Origin: JAGXKT01 sp964531695
GTDB taxonomy: Bacteria > Planctomycetota > Phycisphaerae > SM23-33
Assembly (NCBI GenBank): GCA_964531695.1
Contig: CAZHEH010000001.1
Coordinates: 124,001 to 188,000 of the forward strand
Length of the DNA stretch: 64,000 nt
Direction: 5' to 3'
The position numbers and the translations under genes are program-made. Positions 50,069 to 59,738 of this stretch are shown piece by piece. The notes beneath the pieces were generated by a model, which did no database searches, was not told where the DNA came from, and saw only the letters and a list, made by a program, of their open reading frames with translations. Every line of letters begins with the position of its first letter. Within the stretch, counting starts at the first letter, position 1.

Positions 50069-51019
50069 ATGAAGATCGTCGTGCTGGACGGATACGCCAT
50101 GAACCCCGGCGACCTGAGCTGGGAGCCGCTACGGTCCCTCGGGGACTGCGAGATTCACGATCGCACGCCGGCGGAGCAGACGATCGCGCGTCTGGCCGGC
50201 GCCGAGATCGCCGTCACGAACAAGACGGTGATCGACGCGGACGTGATGGCCGCCCGTCCGGAGTTGAAGTACGTCGGCGTGCTGGCCACGGGCTACAACG
50301 TCGTGGACATCCCCGCGGCCGCCGAGCGCGGAATCGTCGTCACGAACGCGCCCGGCTACAGCACCGAGGCCGTGGCCCAGATGGTCTTCGCCCACTTGCT
50401 CGCCCTGACGCACCACGTATCCGAGCACTCGGCCGGGGCCCGCGGCGGCAAGTGGGCCGCCAACGCGGACTTCTGCTACTGGGACTATCCGCTGACGGAG
50501 TTGGACGGGCGGACGATGGGCATCGTCGGCTACGGTCAGACCGGGCGGGCCGTGGCAGGCATCGCCAGGGCCTTCGGCATGGCGGTGCTGGCCTGCGGGC
50601 GGAACGGGGCCGTCGACGCGCCGGGCGTTCGCGGCGCGGAGTTGGCAGAGCTGCTGCGGCAGAGCGACGTCGTCTCGCTCCACTGCCCGCTGACGGCCGA
50701 GACGCGCGGCCTGATGGACGCCGCACGTCTGGCGAAGATGAAGCCGTCGGCCTTCCTCATCAACACGAGCCGGGGACCGGTCGTCGACGAGCGGGCCCTG
50801 GCCGACGCGCTGAACGAGGGCCGGCTGGCGGGGGCGGGCGTCGACGTGCTCTCGACCGAACCGCCCGCACCGGACAACCCGCTGCTGACGGCCCGCAACT
50901 GTTACGTCACGCCGCACATCGCCTGGGCGACGCGGGCGGCGCGACAGCGCCTCATGGACATCGCCGTCGAGAACGTACGCGCCTTCCTCGACGGCCGGGC
51001 ACAGAACGTCGTGTCCTGA
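50069..51019 (+). CDS. D-2-hydroxyacid dehydrogenase (hydroxypyruvate/glycerate type)
   Basis: 316 residues with the D-isomer-specific dehydrogenase fold. The N-terminus is MKIVVLDGYAMNPGDLSWEPL; GVLATGYNVVDIPAAAERGI is the substrate-side motif; MGIVGYGQTGRAVAGIARAFGMAV binds NAD(P); LINTSRGPVVDERALADAL holds the catalytic Arg; and NCYVTPHIAWATRAARQRL has the His. GYAMNPGD is common in hydroxypyruvate (glycerate) dehydrogenases. AGGAGA is ahead of the ATG at 50069. The stop is 2 bases from the stop of the large sensor kinase on the other strand. Confidence 0.88.
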   Translation: MKIVVLDGYAMNPGDLSWEPLRSLGDCEIHDRTPAEQTIARLAGAEIAVTNKTVIDADVMAARPELKYVGVLATGYNVVDIPAAAERGIVVTNAPGYSTEAVAQMVFAHLLALTHHVSEHSAGARGGKWAANADFCYWDYPLTELDGRTMGIVGYGQTGRAVAGIARAFGMAVLACGRNGAVDAPGVRGAELAELLRQSDVVSLHCPLTAETRGLMDAARLAKMKPSAFLINTSRGPVVDERALADALNEGRLAGAGVDVLSTEPPAPDNPLLTARNCYVTPHIAWATRAARQRLMDIAVENVRAFLDGRAQNVVS

Positions 51020-51021
51020 CG

Positions 51022-54000
51022 TCAAGCGGACCGCGCGGCCTGCCGGGCGAAGGACGCCAGCGCCTCGAGCAGTTCGTCCAGCCGCGCGCGCAGCTTGCCC
51101 CACCGCCGGCCGGCGGCCGTCAGGTCCCCGTCGCGCGCGGCGCTCTCGAGGTTCAGCGTCTCCTCCAGCGCCGGGCGAGCCGCGAGGTTGCCCAGCGCGC
51201 CCTTGAGCGAGTGTGCCGTCGCGGCGACGGACTCGGCGTCGCCGCCTGCCATTGCCTCGCCCAGGCGCTCCACCAGCTTCGGCGCCTCCTCCAGGAAGAT
51301 GCCGACCAGCTCGTACAGCAACTCCTCGTCGCCGTCGAGCTGCTGAAGCGCCGCGGCCGGGTCGAAGCCCCGCGCACCGGGCTCTCGCGGCTCGCCGACC
51401 TGTCCGCCGGCCAGGGCCTCGCGCAGGTCCGCGAGCTTCACCGGCTTGGGCAGGTAGCCGTCCATCCCGGCCGCGAGGCAACGCTCCCGGTCGCCGCTCA
51501 TGGCGTGGGCCGTCAGCGCCAGCACGCGGAGGTGCGGGGCTTCCGGCTCGACCGCCTCGCGGCGGCGGATCTCGGCCACGGCCGCCAGCCCGTCCATCTC
51601 GGGCATCTGCACGTCCATAAGGACCGCGTCGAACGACTCCCGCTCGATCCGCTCCAAGGCCTCCCGCCCGTTGACGGCGACCGCCACCGTGTGCCCCAGG
51701 CGCTGGAGCATCCGCTCGGCCAGCTTGCGGTTCACGGCGTTGTCCTCGGCCAGCAGGACGTGCAGCGCCCGTTCCGGCGTCTCGGCGGCCTCGCGCGATT
51801 CATCCGCCGGCTCCGCGCCCAGGACGGCCGTCAGCACGGCATCCAGCAACGCCGACTGGCGGACCGGCTTGAACAGATACGACGGGATGCCCATCTCGCG
51901 GCAGCGGGCGGCATCGCGGTGCCGCGCGGCCGAGGCGAGCAGCATCACCGAGGCGGCGGTGAGCGTATCGTCGGCCCGGACGCTCTCGACCAGGTCGAAG
52001 CCGTCGGAGTCCGGCATGTCCGCGTCCACGACGATCAGCGGGAACGGGTCCCCGTCTTGGGCGGCCCGGCGCAGTCTCCGCAGGGCGTCCTCGGCGTCTG
52101 TCGCCTCCTCCGCCCGCATGGACCAGCGGGCAAGCATCCCGGCGACGACGTCGCGGCCCGCGGCGTTGTCGTCCACGACCAGCGCGCGCAGGCCCGCCAG
52201 CGCGTCCGGCCGGGGCTCGGCGACCGGTGCGGCCCCGGCGCGAACCCCGAAGCGAGCGGTGAAGTGGAACTCGCTGCCCTTGCCGGGCGTGCTGTCCACG
52301 CCGATCTCGCCGTCCATCATCTCGACAAGTCGGCGCGTGATCGTCAGCCCCAGGCCGGTGCCGCCGTACTCGCGGGTCGTGGAGCCGTCCGCCTGGTGGA
52401 AGGCGTCGAAAACGCGCGCCTGATGCTCGGGCGGAATGCCGATGCCGGTGTCGGCCACCTCGCAGCGCAGCCGGCACGCGTCGCCCTGGCACTCCAGCAT
52501 CCGCACGCGGACGGCGATCTCACCGACCTCGGTGAACTTGACGGCGTTTCCGAGCAGGTTGACCAGCACCTGCCGCAGGCGGCCGGGGTCGCCGGTGAGT
52601 TCGTCGGGCACGTCCGAGTCCACGTCGCAGAGCAGCTCCAGGCCTCTCTCGTCGGCCCGGACGCCGAAGGGCGACAGGGTTTCGTCCAGGCAGGTCCGCA
52701 GCGAGAAGGGTTCTTGCTCCAGAGACAGCTTACCGGCCTCGATCTTGGATACGTCCAGGATGTCGTCGATGATCCGCAGCAGCGCGTCGGCCGACTGCTT
52801 CACGACGGACAGGTACTCGCGCTGCTCCTCGGTCAGGTCCGTCTCCAGCGCCAGCTCGGTCATGCCCATCACGCCGTTCATCGGCGTGCGGATCTCATGG
52901 CTCATGTTGGCCAGGAACTCGCTCTTGGCCTTCGCCGCGGCCTCTGCCTGCTCCTTGGCCCGCCGCAGCTCCTCCTCCACGCGCTTGCGATCCGTGATGT
53001 CCATGACAATGCCGCGGGCTCCGAGGAGTTGCCCGTCCCGGTACACCGGCGTGGAATGGAACAGCGCCGGGAAGGTCGTACCGTCCTTCCGCATGACGGT
53101 GTACTCATTAAGCCCGAGCATCTCGCCGTTGAGGATGCGGCGAAGGTTCTCGCCGACGCGCTCCCTGTCTTCCGGCTGCACCATGTCCAGCGCGTGGAGG
53201 CCGCGTTGGAACTCCTCCTCCGTGTAGCCGAACGTCTCGAACGCGTTGCGGTTGACGAAGGTGAGCGTGCCGGTCCGGTCCGTTTCGTACACTACCTCCG
53301 GCAAGAGCTCGGCCAACGTGCGGAAGCGCTCCTCGCTTGCCTGAAGGGCCGCCTCCGCGCGCTTCCGCTCGGTGATGTCGCGCACGACGGATTGCAGCAC
53401 CCGCCGCCCGTCGAGTTCCATGCAGTTGAGCAGAACTTCCGTCGGGAACGCGGTCCCGTCGCGGTGAATGTGCGTCCACTCGAAGCGATGGCTGCCCTCC
53501 CGCATCGCCTCGGCGAGCCGCTCCTCGGCCAACTCGCGGGAGTCCGTACCGCACGGCTGGCGCCGCGGGGAGTAGTCCGCCGGGTGCAGGCCGATCATCT
53601 CCTCGCGGGTCGAGCAGCCGAACATCCTCAGCGCGGCGGAATTGCAGTCGAACACCCCTTCATCATCAATCAGAACGACGGCGTCCTCCGTCGACTCGTG
53701 CAGCGTGCGGTACATCGTCTCGGAGCGGGCGACGGCGTCCTCCGCCGCCTTGCGATCCGTGATGTCGGTGACGATGCCCTCGACGCCGGCAAGCCGCCCG
53801 TCCGGGTCGTAATAGTACACGCTGCTGGCCAGCGCCGGGAAGGCCGACCCGTCGGTGCGCTTGAGCATCAGCTCGGCGTTGAGAATCCGCCCGCCCTGCT
53901 CTTCGAGCCGCCGAAGGAAGCCGTCGCGCTGTTCCGGATGGGCGTAGAAGTCCTTGACCTGCCGCCCGATCAGCTCGTCGGCCGCCTCGCAGCCGAACAT

Positions 54001-55770
54001 GCGAAGCCCCGACGGACTGATCAGCGTGAAGCGACCCTCCAGGTCCGCACGATAGAACACCTCCTCCATGTTCTCGATGATCGTGCGGTACTTCCGCTCG
54101 CTCTCCTGGAGCTCGGTCTCGGCGCGCTTGAGATCCGCGATGCTCACGAAGCTCTCCAGCAGCATCTCCCGCCCGTCCACCTCCGTGCGGCGGATCGTCT
54201 TGAGAATCGGCAGCCGCGAACCGTCCGAGGCGATCAGCTCCCGCTCGGAGTTGTCCACCTCCTGATCCAGGTCGGTGATCGGGCACTTGCCCTCCTCGGC
54301 CGGGCACAGGAATCCGTGGCAGACGTGCCCGAGGATGTCCTCCCTCGGCCGCCCGAAGAGCCGCTCGGCCATCGGGTTGACCTGCTCGATCGTGTGTGTC
54401 TCGGGGTCCACCAGGATCACGCCGACCTGCATCCGCTCCAGCAGCGAGTTCCGCGCTCGCTGCTGAAGGTAGAAGTGGCAGTTCTCCGGGCGGTTGAGCC
54501 CGTTGTGGATGGCCCGGGCCATGTTCTCGCACAACCCGTAGCCGCAGGCGGCGCAGTTCTTGATGTCCGACTCGTCCCGCTTGCCCATCAGGTGGTAGAT
54601 GCGGGCCAGGTCCTCCTCGCTCGGCGCCTCGACCCGCGCGGCCGTGTCGCCCCGGTCGCAGTGCCTCCGGGCGAACACCCCTTCCGCCCAATGCTCCTCG
54701 ATCGCGGCGCGGAGAGGGCCGTCCCCCCCGCCGCCGTCGGCCCCCGTCGGCCGTTCGTTTCGGCGGACCATCTCGCGTCGGCGGCGCTCGATGCGACCTT
54801 CCAGCGCGTCGGGGTGTGCCGCGTCGTGGTCCGGCGTCGCGGTGCCGCCGTTGCAGCCCAGCTCGCAATTCAGGCAGTCGACCAACAGCGGCGCGGTGCC
54901 CTGGCGGATCTCCTCGAACAGCCCGTCGAGGTAGCGGTAGACACGGGGGGCGCCCTCGATGCGTCGTGTGCGGATCTCGATGCCGGGGATTTCCCGCTCG
55001 ACCGTCCGCACGAGCCCGCCGGGACTGGAGAAGCCCACCCCCCGGCCGGCCTGCGGGCCATGGAACTCCCGCGCGGGGAGGTCCGCCAGCGAAAGCCCCG
55101 CTTGCTCGAAGTGCCGCCGTATCGAGGAGACCGTGACGTTGTACACGTCCACGCCGGCCGCCCGGAACTCCTGCGCCTTGGCCGCACAGGGCGAGACGGC
55201 CAGCACGGCATGGCCGGCGTACCGGGGGTAGTCCCGCCGGATCATCTTGATCGTATGCAGCATCGGGCTGTCGACGGGCGCCAGGAACGGGATCAACTCC
55301 GGGCGGTACAGCTCGATGTAGTTGACGACCACCGGGCACGGCTGGGCGATGACGCATTCCGGCTGGTCGCGCCGGAGGTGCTCGACGTAGCTGCGCACCG
55401 TCAGCTCGGCCCCGAAGCTGACGTCGAACCAGGCCGCCACGCCAAGCGACTCGAGCCAGCCGTTGACTCGCAGGTGATCGGAGCCGAAGCACGACGCCGC
55501 CGACGGCGCCACGATGGCGACCATCGGCTCGCCCCGCTCCAGGGCCGCCATGGCCGGGGCGAAGTCGTCGAGGACCGTCCGGGCGCCGTGGGTGCAGGCG
55601 CTGAGGCAGTTGCCGCAGCCGATGCACAGCGCGGGATCGATCTCGACGTGGTCCTCGCTGCCGTTGTTGCAGTACTTCACAGGACAGTCCGCGATGCAAC
55701 GGTGGCAGTTGACGCACTTGTCCGGGTCCACGGAGATGACCGGGACGCCTGCGGGCAGGTTATCGGACAT
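51022..55770 (-). CDS. [FeFe]-hydrogenase-like hybrid sensor histidine kinase
   Basis: 1582 residues. Two 4Fe-4S ferredoxin sites (Cys19/22/25/29 and Cys49/52/55/59) lead into an H-cluster-like domain (about 75-310): IAQPCPVVVNYIELY (Cys145), AVSPCAAKAQEF (Cys195, Lys198) and CLNCELGCNGG (Cys302, Cys306). These match the four cysteines of the [4Fe-4S] part of the H-cluster and the cyanide-binding Lys; the proton-relay Cys of TSCCP is Pro. Another 4Fe-4S motif has Cys406/409/414/431. Then about four PAS domains (450-935), HisKA with His958, HATPase (about 1060-1180), two receivers (Asp1249, Asp1386) and a C-terminal Hpt (His1520). It probably senses H2, CO or redox state. AGGAG precedes ATG 55770. 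Confidence 0.9.
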   Translation of the reverse strand: MSDNLPAGVPVISVDPDKCVNCHRCIADCPVKYCNNGSEDHVEIDPALCIGCGNCLSACTHGARTVLDDFAPAMAALERGEPMVAIVAPSAASCFGSDHLRVNGWLESLGVAAWFDVSFGAELTVRSYVEHLRRDQPECVIAQPCPVVVNYIELYRPELIPFLAPVDSPMLHTIKMIRRDYPRYAGHAVLAVSPCAAKAQEFRAAGVDVYNVTVSSIRRHFEQAGLSLADLPAREFHGPQAGRGVGFSSPGGLVRTVEREIPGIEIRTRRIEGAPRVYRYLDGLFEEIRQGTAPLLVDCLNCELGCNGGTATPDHDAAHPDALEGRIERRRREMVRRNERPTGADGGGGDGPLRAAIEEHWAEGVFARRHCDRGDTAARVEAPSEEDLARIYHLMGKRDESDIKNCAACGYGLCENMARAIHNGLNRPENCHFYLQQRARNSLLERMQVGVILVDPETHTIEQVNPMAERLFGRPREDILGHVCHGFLCPAEEGKCPITDLDQEVDNSERELIASDGSRLPILKTIRRTEVDGREMLLESFVSIADLKRAETELQESERKYRTIIENMEEVFYRADLEGRFTLISPSGLRMFGCEAADELIGRQVKDFYAHPEQRDGFLRRLEEQGGRILNAELMLKRTDGSAFPALASSVYYYDPDGRLAGVEGIVTDITDRKAAEDAVARSETMYRTLHESTEDAVVLIDDEGVFDCNSAALRMFGCSTREEMIGLHPADYSPRRQPCGTDSRELAEERLAEAMREGSHRFEWTHIHRDGTAFPTEVLLNCMELDGRRVLQSVVRDITERKRAEAALQASEERFRTLAELLPEVVYETDRTGTLTFVNRNAFETFGYTEEEFQRGLHALDMVQPEDRERVGENLRRILNGEMLGLNEYTVMRKDGTTFPALFHSTPVYRDGQLLGARGIVMDITDRKRVEEELRRAKEQAEAAAKAKSEFLANMSHEIRTPMNGVMGMTELALETDLTEEQREYLSVVKQSADALLRIIDDILDVSKIEAGKLSLEQEPFSLRTCLDETLSPFGVRADERGLELLCDVDSDVPDELTGDPGRLRQVLVNLLGNAVKFTEVGEIAVRVRMLECQGDACRLRCEVADTGIGIPPEHQARVFDAFHQADGSTTREYGGTGLGLTITRRLVEMMDGEIGVDSTPGKGSEFHFTARFGVRAGAAPVAEPRPDALAGLRALVVDDNAAGRDVVAGMLARWSMRAEEATDAEDALRRLRRAAQDGDPFPLIVVDADMPDSDGFDLVESVRADDTLTAASVMLLASAARHRDAARCREMGIPSYLFKPVRQSALLDAVLTAVLGAEPADESREAAETPERALHVLLAEDNAVNRKLAERMLQRLGHTVAVAVNGREALERIERESFDAVLMDVQMPEMDGLAAVAEIRRREAVEPEAPHLRVLALTAHAMSGDRERCLAAGMDGYLPKPVKLADLREALAGGQVGEPREPGARGFDPAAALQQLDGDEELLYELVGIFLEEAPKLVERLGEAMAGGDAESVAATAHSLKGALGNLAARPALEETLNLESAARDGDLTAAGRRWGKLRARLDELLEALASFARQAARSA

Positions 55771-56011
55771 GCACGTCTCCTGAGCAATCGTCGCGGCCGC
55801 GGGCCCGCGCGCCTTCCGCGTGTCCAGACGGATTCCGCCCGAAAGCGAATGGGCGGAAGGGCCCATGAAACCGGCTTCGCACGGCTCGACCCAAGAGGCA
55901 TCCTCCGGCGGGAGAAAACCGCACCCTGCCCCGACCCATTGGTGATATCGGTATGCCCGTCCGCACCTTTAGGGAAGATATGCGGCAATCACCCGACCGG
56001 CAGACGCCCGG

Positions 56012-57022
56012 TCATACCGGGGCGCGCCGTTCGGTCAACTCACGCAGATATGCCTTGAACAACTCCAGCAGCCGCGAGTCGAGCGGCCAGTGATCGTCGA
56101 GCACCTCCAACCCCCAATCCGCGGCGACGATCCGACCATCGGCCACGTCGAGGGCCAATACCCCGGCCGTCTGACTGCCGCCCGACTGTACGATCCATGT
56201 GCCCGCGATCTCGCGGGGCTCGGGCCGGCCCACGCCGACGTGCCCGCGCAGGACAACGTCCGCCCGCGTGTCTTGGGCGGCCTGCTCGGCGTCGCCGAAG
56301 CCCCCGTGCACGGCCAGCAGGACGACGTAGCCGTCGCGCTTCAGCGCGTCGATCCGCCGGCTGACCTCCTCCGGCGGAGCCAGCATGGCCGCCTCCTGGC
56401 GCGCGGGCGGCAGGAACCGCAGCGCCTCCGCACGCAAGTCGCTGACCAGCGCGAGCTTCACATCGCCCCACTCCCACCGGACCTCGGGCACCACGGGCAG
56501 GCCCGCCGGCGCGAGAAGGTTCGTGCCCACATAGGTCAGACCGTCCGGCAGACGGCGCTTCAGATCGTCGGCGGCAAGGGCCAACTCGTGGTCCGCCAGG
56601 ACGACCGCGTCGTAGCCCATCCGCTCGAAGCCGCGCAGCACGTACTCGTTGGCCACGGCGTCCGGATCCACATGGAAGGCGTCCCCGATGTCGATCAGCA
56701 GCACGTGCTCGAAGGCGGCGCGGTAGCTCGCCGCCAGTCCGCTGCGGGATGCCTGTCCGCCCGTCAGCCGGATGCCGGGGCAGTCGCACACCTCCAGCAT
56801 GCCGTGCGTCCCCCCCGTGACGATAACGACCACGTCCGGATCTTCGACATCGAACGGCCGGACCTCGGCCGCCGGCAAGTCGGGCGGCGCGGGTCGCGTC
56901 GTCGTGGGCAGCGCGGCGGCGTCGCCGGACGGGCCGGACGTCTCCCCGCAACCGGCGCCGGCGCACAAGGCCGCCAGAAGCAGCGCCGCCGTTCGTGCCG
57001 GCATGCGGCCGCTATGCCGCAT
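56012..57022 (-). CDS. 5'-nucleotidase/metallophosphatase-like lipoprotein
   Basis: 336 residues with a signal ending in AGAGC, a lipobox. The region VVVIVTGGTHGMLEVCDCPGIRLTGGQASRSGLAASYRAAFEHVLLIDIGDAFHVDP matches the start of UshA-like metallophosphatases with the Cys-rich GGxxRR-type insertion, and GYDAVVLADHELALAADDL replaces the usual GNHE/GNHD motif by ADHE. GGFGDAEQAAQDTRADVVLRGHVGVGRPEPREIAGTWIVQSG completes the fold, with a GH pair at the metal-ligand position. Motif changes mean hydrolysis is uncertain. The start ATG at 57022 overlaps the S41 protease stop; a second ATG 18 bases later would start the signal peptide as well. Confidence 0.7.
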   Translation of the reverse strand: MRHSGRMPARTAALLLAALCAGAGCGETSGPSGDAAALPTTTRPAPPDLPAAEVRPFDVEDPDVVVIVTGGTHGMLEVCDCPGIRLTGGQASRSGLAASYRAAFEHVLLIDIGDAFHVDPDAVANEYVLRGFERMGYDAVVLADHELALAADDLKRRLPDGLTYVGTNLLAPAGLPVVPEVRWEWGDVKLALVSDLRAEALRFLPPARQEAAMLAPPEEVSRRIDALKRDGYVVLLAVHGGFGDAEQAAQDTRADVVLRGHVGVGRPEPREIAGTWIVQSGGSQTAGVLALDVADGRIVAADWGLEVLDDHWPLDSRLLELFKAYLRELTERRAPV

Positions 57023-59609
57023 CTTCGCCCGCCCGCAACTGCAGAAGCTTGAGAACCAGCACGGCCGTCTGGAGTTGGATATCGCGGTCGTACTGCTCCC
57101 GGAGGTCCTCTTCGAGGTGGTCGGCCTCGCGGTCGAGCAGCAGCAGTCCGGTCCGGCGCCGCAGCTCGAGCCATCTCTTGGTCTGCTTCGGCGTGATGTT
57201 GACCTCGATATCCGGGTCGACGCCCCAGTCCTTCTGCCCGTTCTTGCGGTGCAACAGCCGCCCCGACGGCAAGTAGTAGTAGGCCGTCGTCAGCTTGAGC
57301 CGGGCCCGCTCGTGGCGAAGCGGAATGACATTCTGGACGCTGCCCTTTCCGTACGTCCGCTCGCCGATGATGACGCCGCGTTCCCAGTCCTTGATCGCGC
57401 CGGAGACGATCTCAGCGGCCGAGGCGCTGTTGTCGTTGACCAGCACGACCAGGTCGCCAGTGAGGTAGGCCCCCTTGGAGCTTGCGTCCACGGCGTTCGG
57501 GCGTCGCTGGCGTCCCTTGGTGGCGACGATCCGCCCGTGGTTGAGGAATTCGTTGGCGACGTCCGTGGCGGACGGCAGCAGCCCGCCGGGGTTGAAGCGA
57601 AGGTCGATCACCAGCGACCGCAGCTCGCCGCCGTCGCCGTCGCGGACCTGTACGGCCAGCTCTGTCAGGGCCTCGCGCAGCTCCTCGGGCGTCTTGCGGG
57701 TGAACTGCTCGAGCCGCACGTAGCCGACCGTGCCCTCGGAATCCACGAGGTACCGCCAGTCGCCGCCGCGCTGCCGACGCCAGCCCTTCACCGTGCGGAT
57801 CTCGATTCGGTCGCGAATGACCGGCACGTCGAACGGCGCCGGGTGGCCGCGCCGCTCGATCGTCAGCACCACCTTGGTGCCCTCCTCGCCCATGATCATG
57901 CTGACCAGCTTGTTGATGCTCAGCTTCCGCGTCGGCGTGCCGTCGACCGCCACGATCAGGTCGCCCGTCCGAATGCCCGCCTGGAGCGCCGGCGAGTCGG
58001 CCAGCGGCGTGACCACCTCCAGCGGCTCGCCCTCCTCCTTGCTGATCTGAACGCCCACGCCCGTGAAGTGGCCCATCGTCTTCTTCACGAAGTCGTCCAG
58101 GTCGCTCGGCCAGATCATCGACGTGAACTTGTCCAGCGCCGAGAGCAGCCCGTCCGTAAACTCGACCGACAGAACCTCGGGCGGAACGTTCACCGACTTC
58201 TCAGACGCCCGGAGAACCGCGTTGAAAGCCAGCAGCACATCCACGTGGTCCACCCGCGCGCGCTTGGAGATCGTGTCCATCTGCCGCCGGACCGCGGCGA
58301 GGAACTCGCGCCGCTTCGCGTCGTCGGCGAGACCCTCGAACGTCTCGGCCGCCTGGGGCGTCTCCGCCAGCACGCGCATGGCCTCCAGGGCGGCCGTAGC
58401 CACCTCGCGATACTCCACCGTGGTGACGTAGTACATGTCCAACTGCGAGATGGCGCTCTTGACCATCTCCGCGTCCACGCCCGCCACCGTCTCCCGCCAG
58501 GCGGGGCCTTCCTCGAGCTCCGCGCCCTCCGGCGCGTCGGATTCGTCCTCCGGGCCGTACAGGCCCAACACGCGGACGTGCCGGCGGACGATCCGGACCT
58601 TGTCCTGGTACTCCTCCTTGTCCGGGTCCAGCTCCTCGAGCCCGGCATAGGCCGACAGCGCGTCGTACCACTCCGCGTCGTCCATCGACTTCCTGCCGAT
58701 CTCCTCGACGCGCCCGACGACCCGGCGGTACCAATCCGTGGCCTTGTAGTCCGTCCCGTTCGACAGGCGGCGGGCCAGCGACGCATGCATGACGGCCGCC
58801 TGCCAGGGGCTCTCGTCCACCAGGTTGTCCAGGTCCGCCAGCGCCTGGGCCAGCTCGTCGTCGAGGGCCGCCAGCAATTCGGACCACTCCCACAGCCCGG
58901 CGCGCGTCTCCGGCATCTCCGACCAGGCCGTACGAAGGCCTTCGATTTTCCCCACGGCCGCGTCGCATAGCTCGTCAAACGTCTCCGCATATGCCCCGTC
59001 CATGTTCGCCGCGACGGCCTCGCGGGCGGACGCGACGCGCTCCAGCATTTCTTCGGCCGCTTGAATCGTCTCGTCCCGCGTCCGGCGCGCCTCGATGAGT
59101 CGCGCCTCGGCCTGCTCCTGCGCGTCCCCGGCGTCGCCCTCGGCCGCTTCGAACGCCTCCTCCAGCGTCGTGCGGGCCGTCTCGACGGCCGCGGTGGCCT
59201 GCGCGTACAGCTCGAAGGCCTGGCTCAGATTCTCGCGAGCGGGCTTGGCCGCCTCGGCGTCCTCCAGCTCGCCGATGCGGTCCTGGGCCATCAGGCAGCG
59301 CCGGACGCGCTCCACGGCCTGGGTGTACTCACGGCGCCGGTGGGCCTCCGCGTCGGCTCGCTGCTCAAGGTACCTCTCCAGAAGCTTCTCGGCGCGGGCG
59401 GCCGTCTCGTTCTCCGGCTCGAGGTGATGGGCCCTCCCCGCAAGCCGGTAGGCCTCCTCGAACTCCCCGGCCATCGCCTCGTCGATGCACCTCGCACACA
59501 AGGCGGCGGCGTCCTCGGCGGGACGGGTCGTGGCGTCGGTGTCCGCCGCGAGCGCGGGGGCCGCGCACAGGGCGGTGAAGAGCAATGCAGGCAGCGCGAA
59601 GCGTCTCAT
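57012..59609 (-). CDS. S41-family C-terminal processing protease with PDZ domain
   Basis: 865 residues. A signal peptide (ALPALLFTALCAAPALA) is followed by a 350-residue helical, Glu/Ala-rich region of coiled coils unlike other Ctp proteases, and by a second helical part. PDZ comes near 500-580 (VVTPLADSPALQAGIRTGDLIVAVDG), then the S41 core: VGYVRLEQFTRKT, SLVIDLRFNPGGLLPSATDVANEFL, NDNSASAAEIVSGAIKDW with Ser730 and RTYGKGSVQNVIPL with Lys755, the Ser-Lys dyad at the Tsp spacing. It would trim or degrade envelope proteins. A TATAAT box sits upstream (59685-59690). The nucleotidase-like lipoprotein gene overlaps its end. Confidence 0.92.
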   Translation of the reverse strand: MRRFALPALLFTALCAAPALAADTDATTRPAEDAAALCARCIDEAMAGEFEEAYRLAGRAHHLEPENETAARAEKLLERYLEQRADAEAHRRREYTQAVERVRRCLMAQDRIGELEDAEAAKPARENLSQAFELYAQATAAVETARTTLEEAFEAAEGDAGDAQEQAEARLIEARRTRDETIQAAEEMLERVASAREAVAANMDGAYAETFDELCDAAVGKIEGLRTAWSEMPETRAGLWEWSELLAALDDELAQALADLDNLVDESPWQAAVMHASLARRLSNGTDYKATDWYRRVVGRVEEIGRKSMDDAEWYDALSAYAGLEELDPDKEEYQDKVRIVRRHVRVLGLYGPEDESDAPEGAELEEGPAWRETVAGVDAEMVKSAISQLDMYYVTTVEYREVATAALEAMRVLAETPQAAETFEGLADDAKRREFLAAVRRQMDTISKRARVDHVDVLLAFNAVLRASEKSVNVPPEVLSVEFTDGLLSALDKFTSMIWPSDLDDFVKKTMGHFTGVGVQISKEEGEPLEVVTPLADSPALQAGIRTGDLIVAVDGTPTRKLSINKLVSMIMGEEGTKVVLTIERRGHPAPFDVPVIRDRIEIRTVKGWRRQRGGDWRYLVDSEGTVGYVRLEQFTRKTPEELREALTELAVQVRDGDGGELRSLVIDLRFNPGGLLPSATDVANEFLNHGRIVATKGRQRRPNAVDASSKGAYLTGDLVVLVNDNSASAAEIVSGAIKDWERGVIIGERTYGKGSVQNVIPLRHERARLKLTTAYYYLPSGRLLHRKNGQKDWGVDPDIEVNITPKQTKRWLELRRRTGLLLLDREADHLEEDLREQYDRDIQLQTAVLVLKLLQLRAGEDAA

Positions 59610-59684
59610 GTCATCTCCCGATTCGGGTGCCGTTCGAACGAATACCCTCGGATTGGACCCTCTTCGAAGCGGTCGAGTTCCAAC

Positions 59685-59690
59685 ATTATA
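59685..59690 (-). promoter_or_regulatory. TATAAT -10 box upstream of the S41 protease gene
   Basis: A perfect TATAAT on the minus strand lies 75 bases ahead of the S41 protease ATG, in the 129-base gap after the metallophosphoesterase gene. No good -35 box is seen 17 bases upstream, where the sequence is very GC-rich, so an activator or extended -10 would be needed. Confidence 0.4.
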
Positions 59691-59738
59691 CGTCAGGGCC
59701 CCGCCGGGCGCCGAAGCCGTTTTCGCGGGCCCGCCCGC

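Noticed and set aside
50452..56058. A plus-strand open frame of 1868 codons opposite the sensor kinase
   Set aside because: Its translation is Arg/Gly/Leu-rich with no domain, and it is fully antisense to a protein with many recognised motifs. Long antisense frames are expected in very GC-rich DNA.
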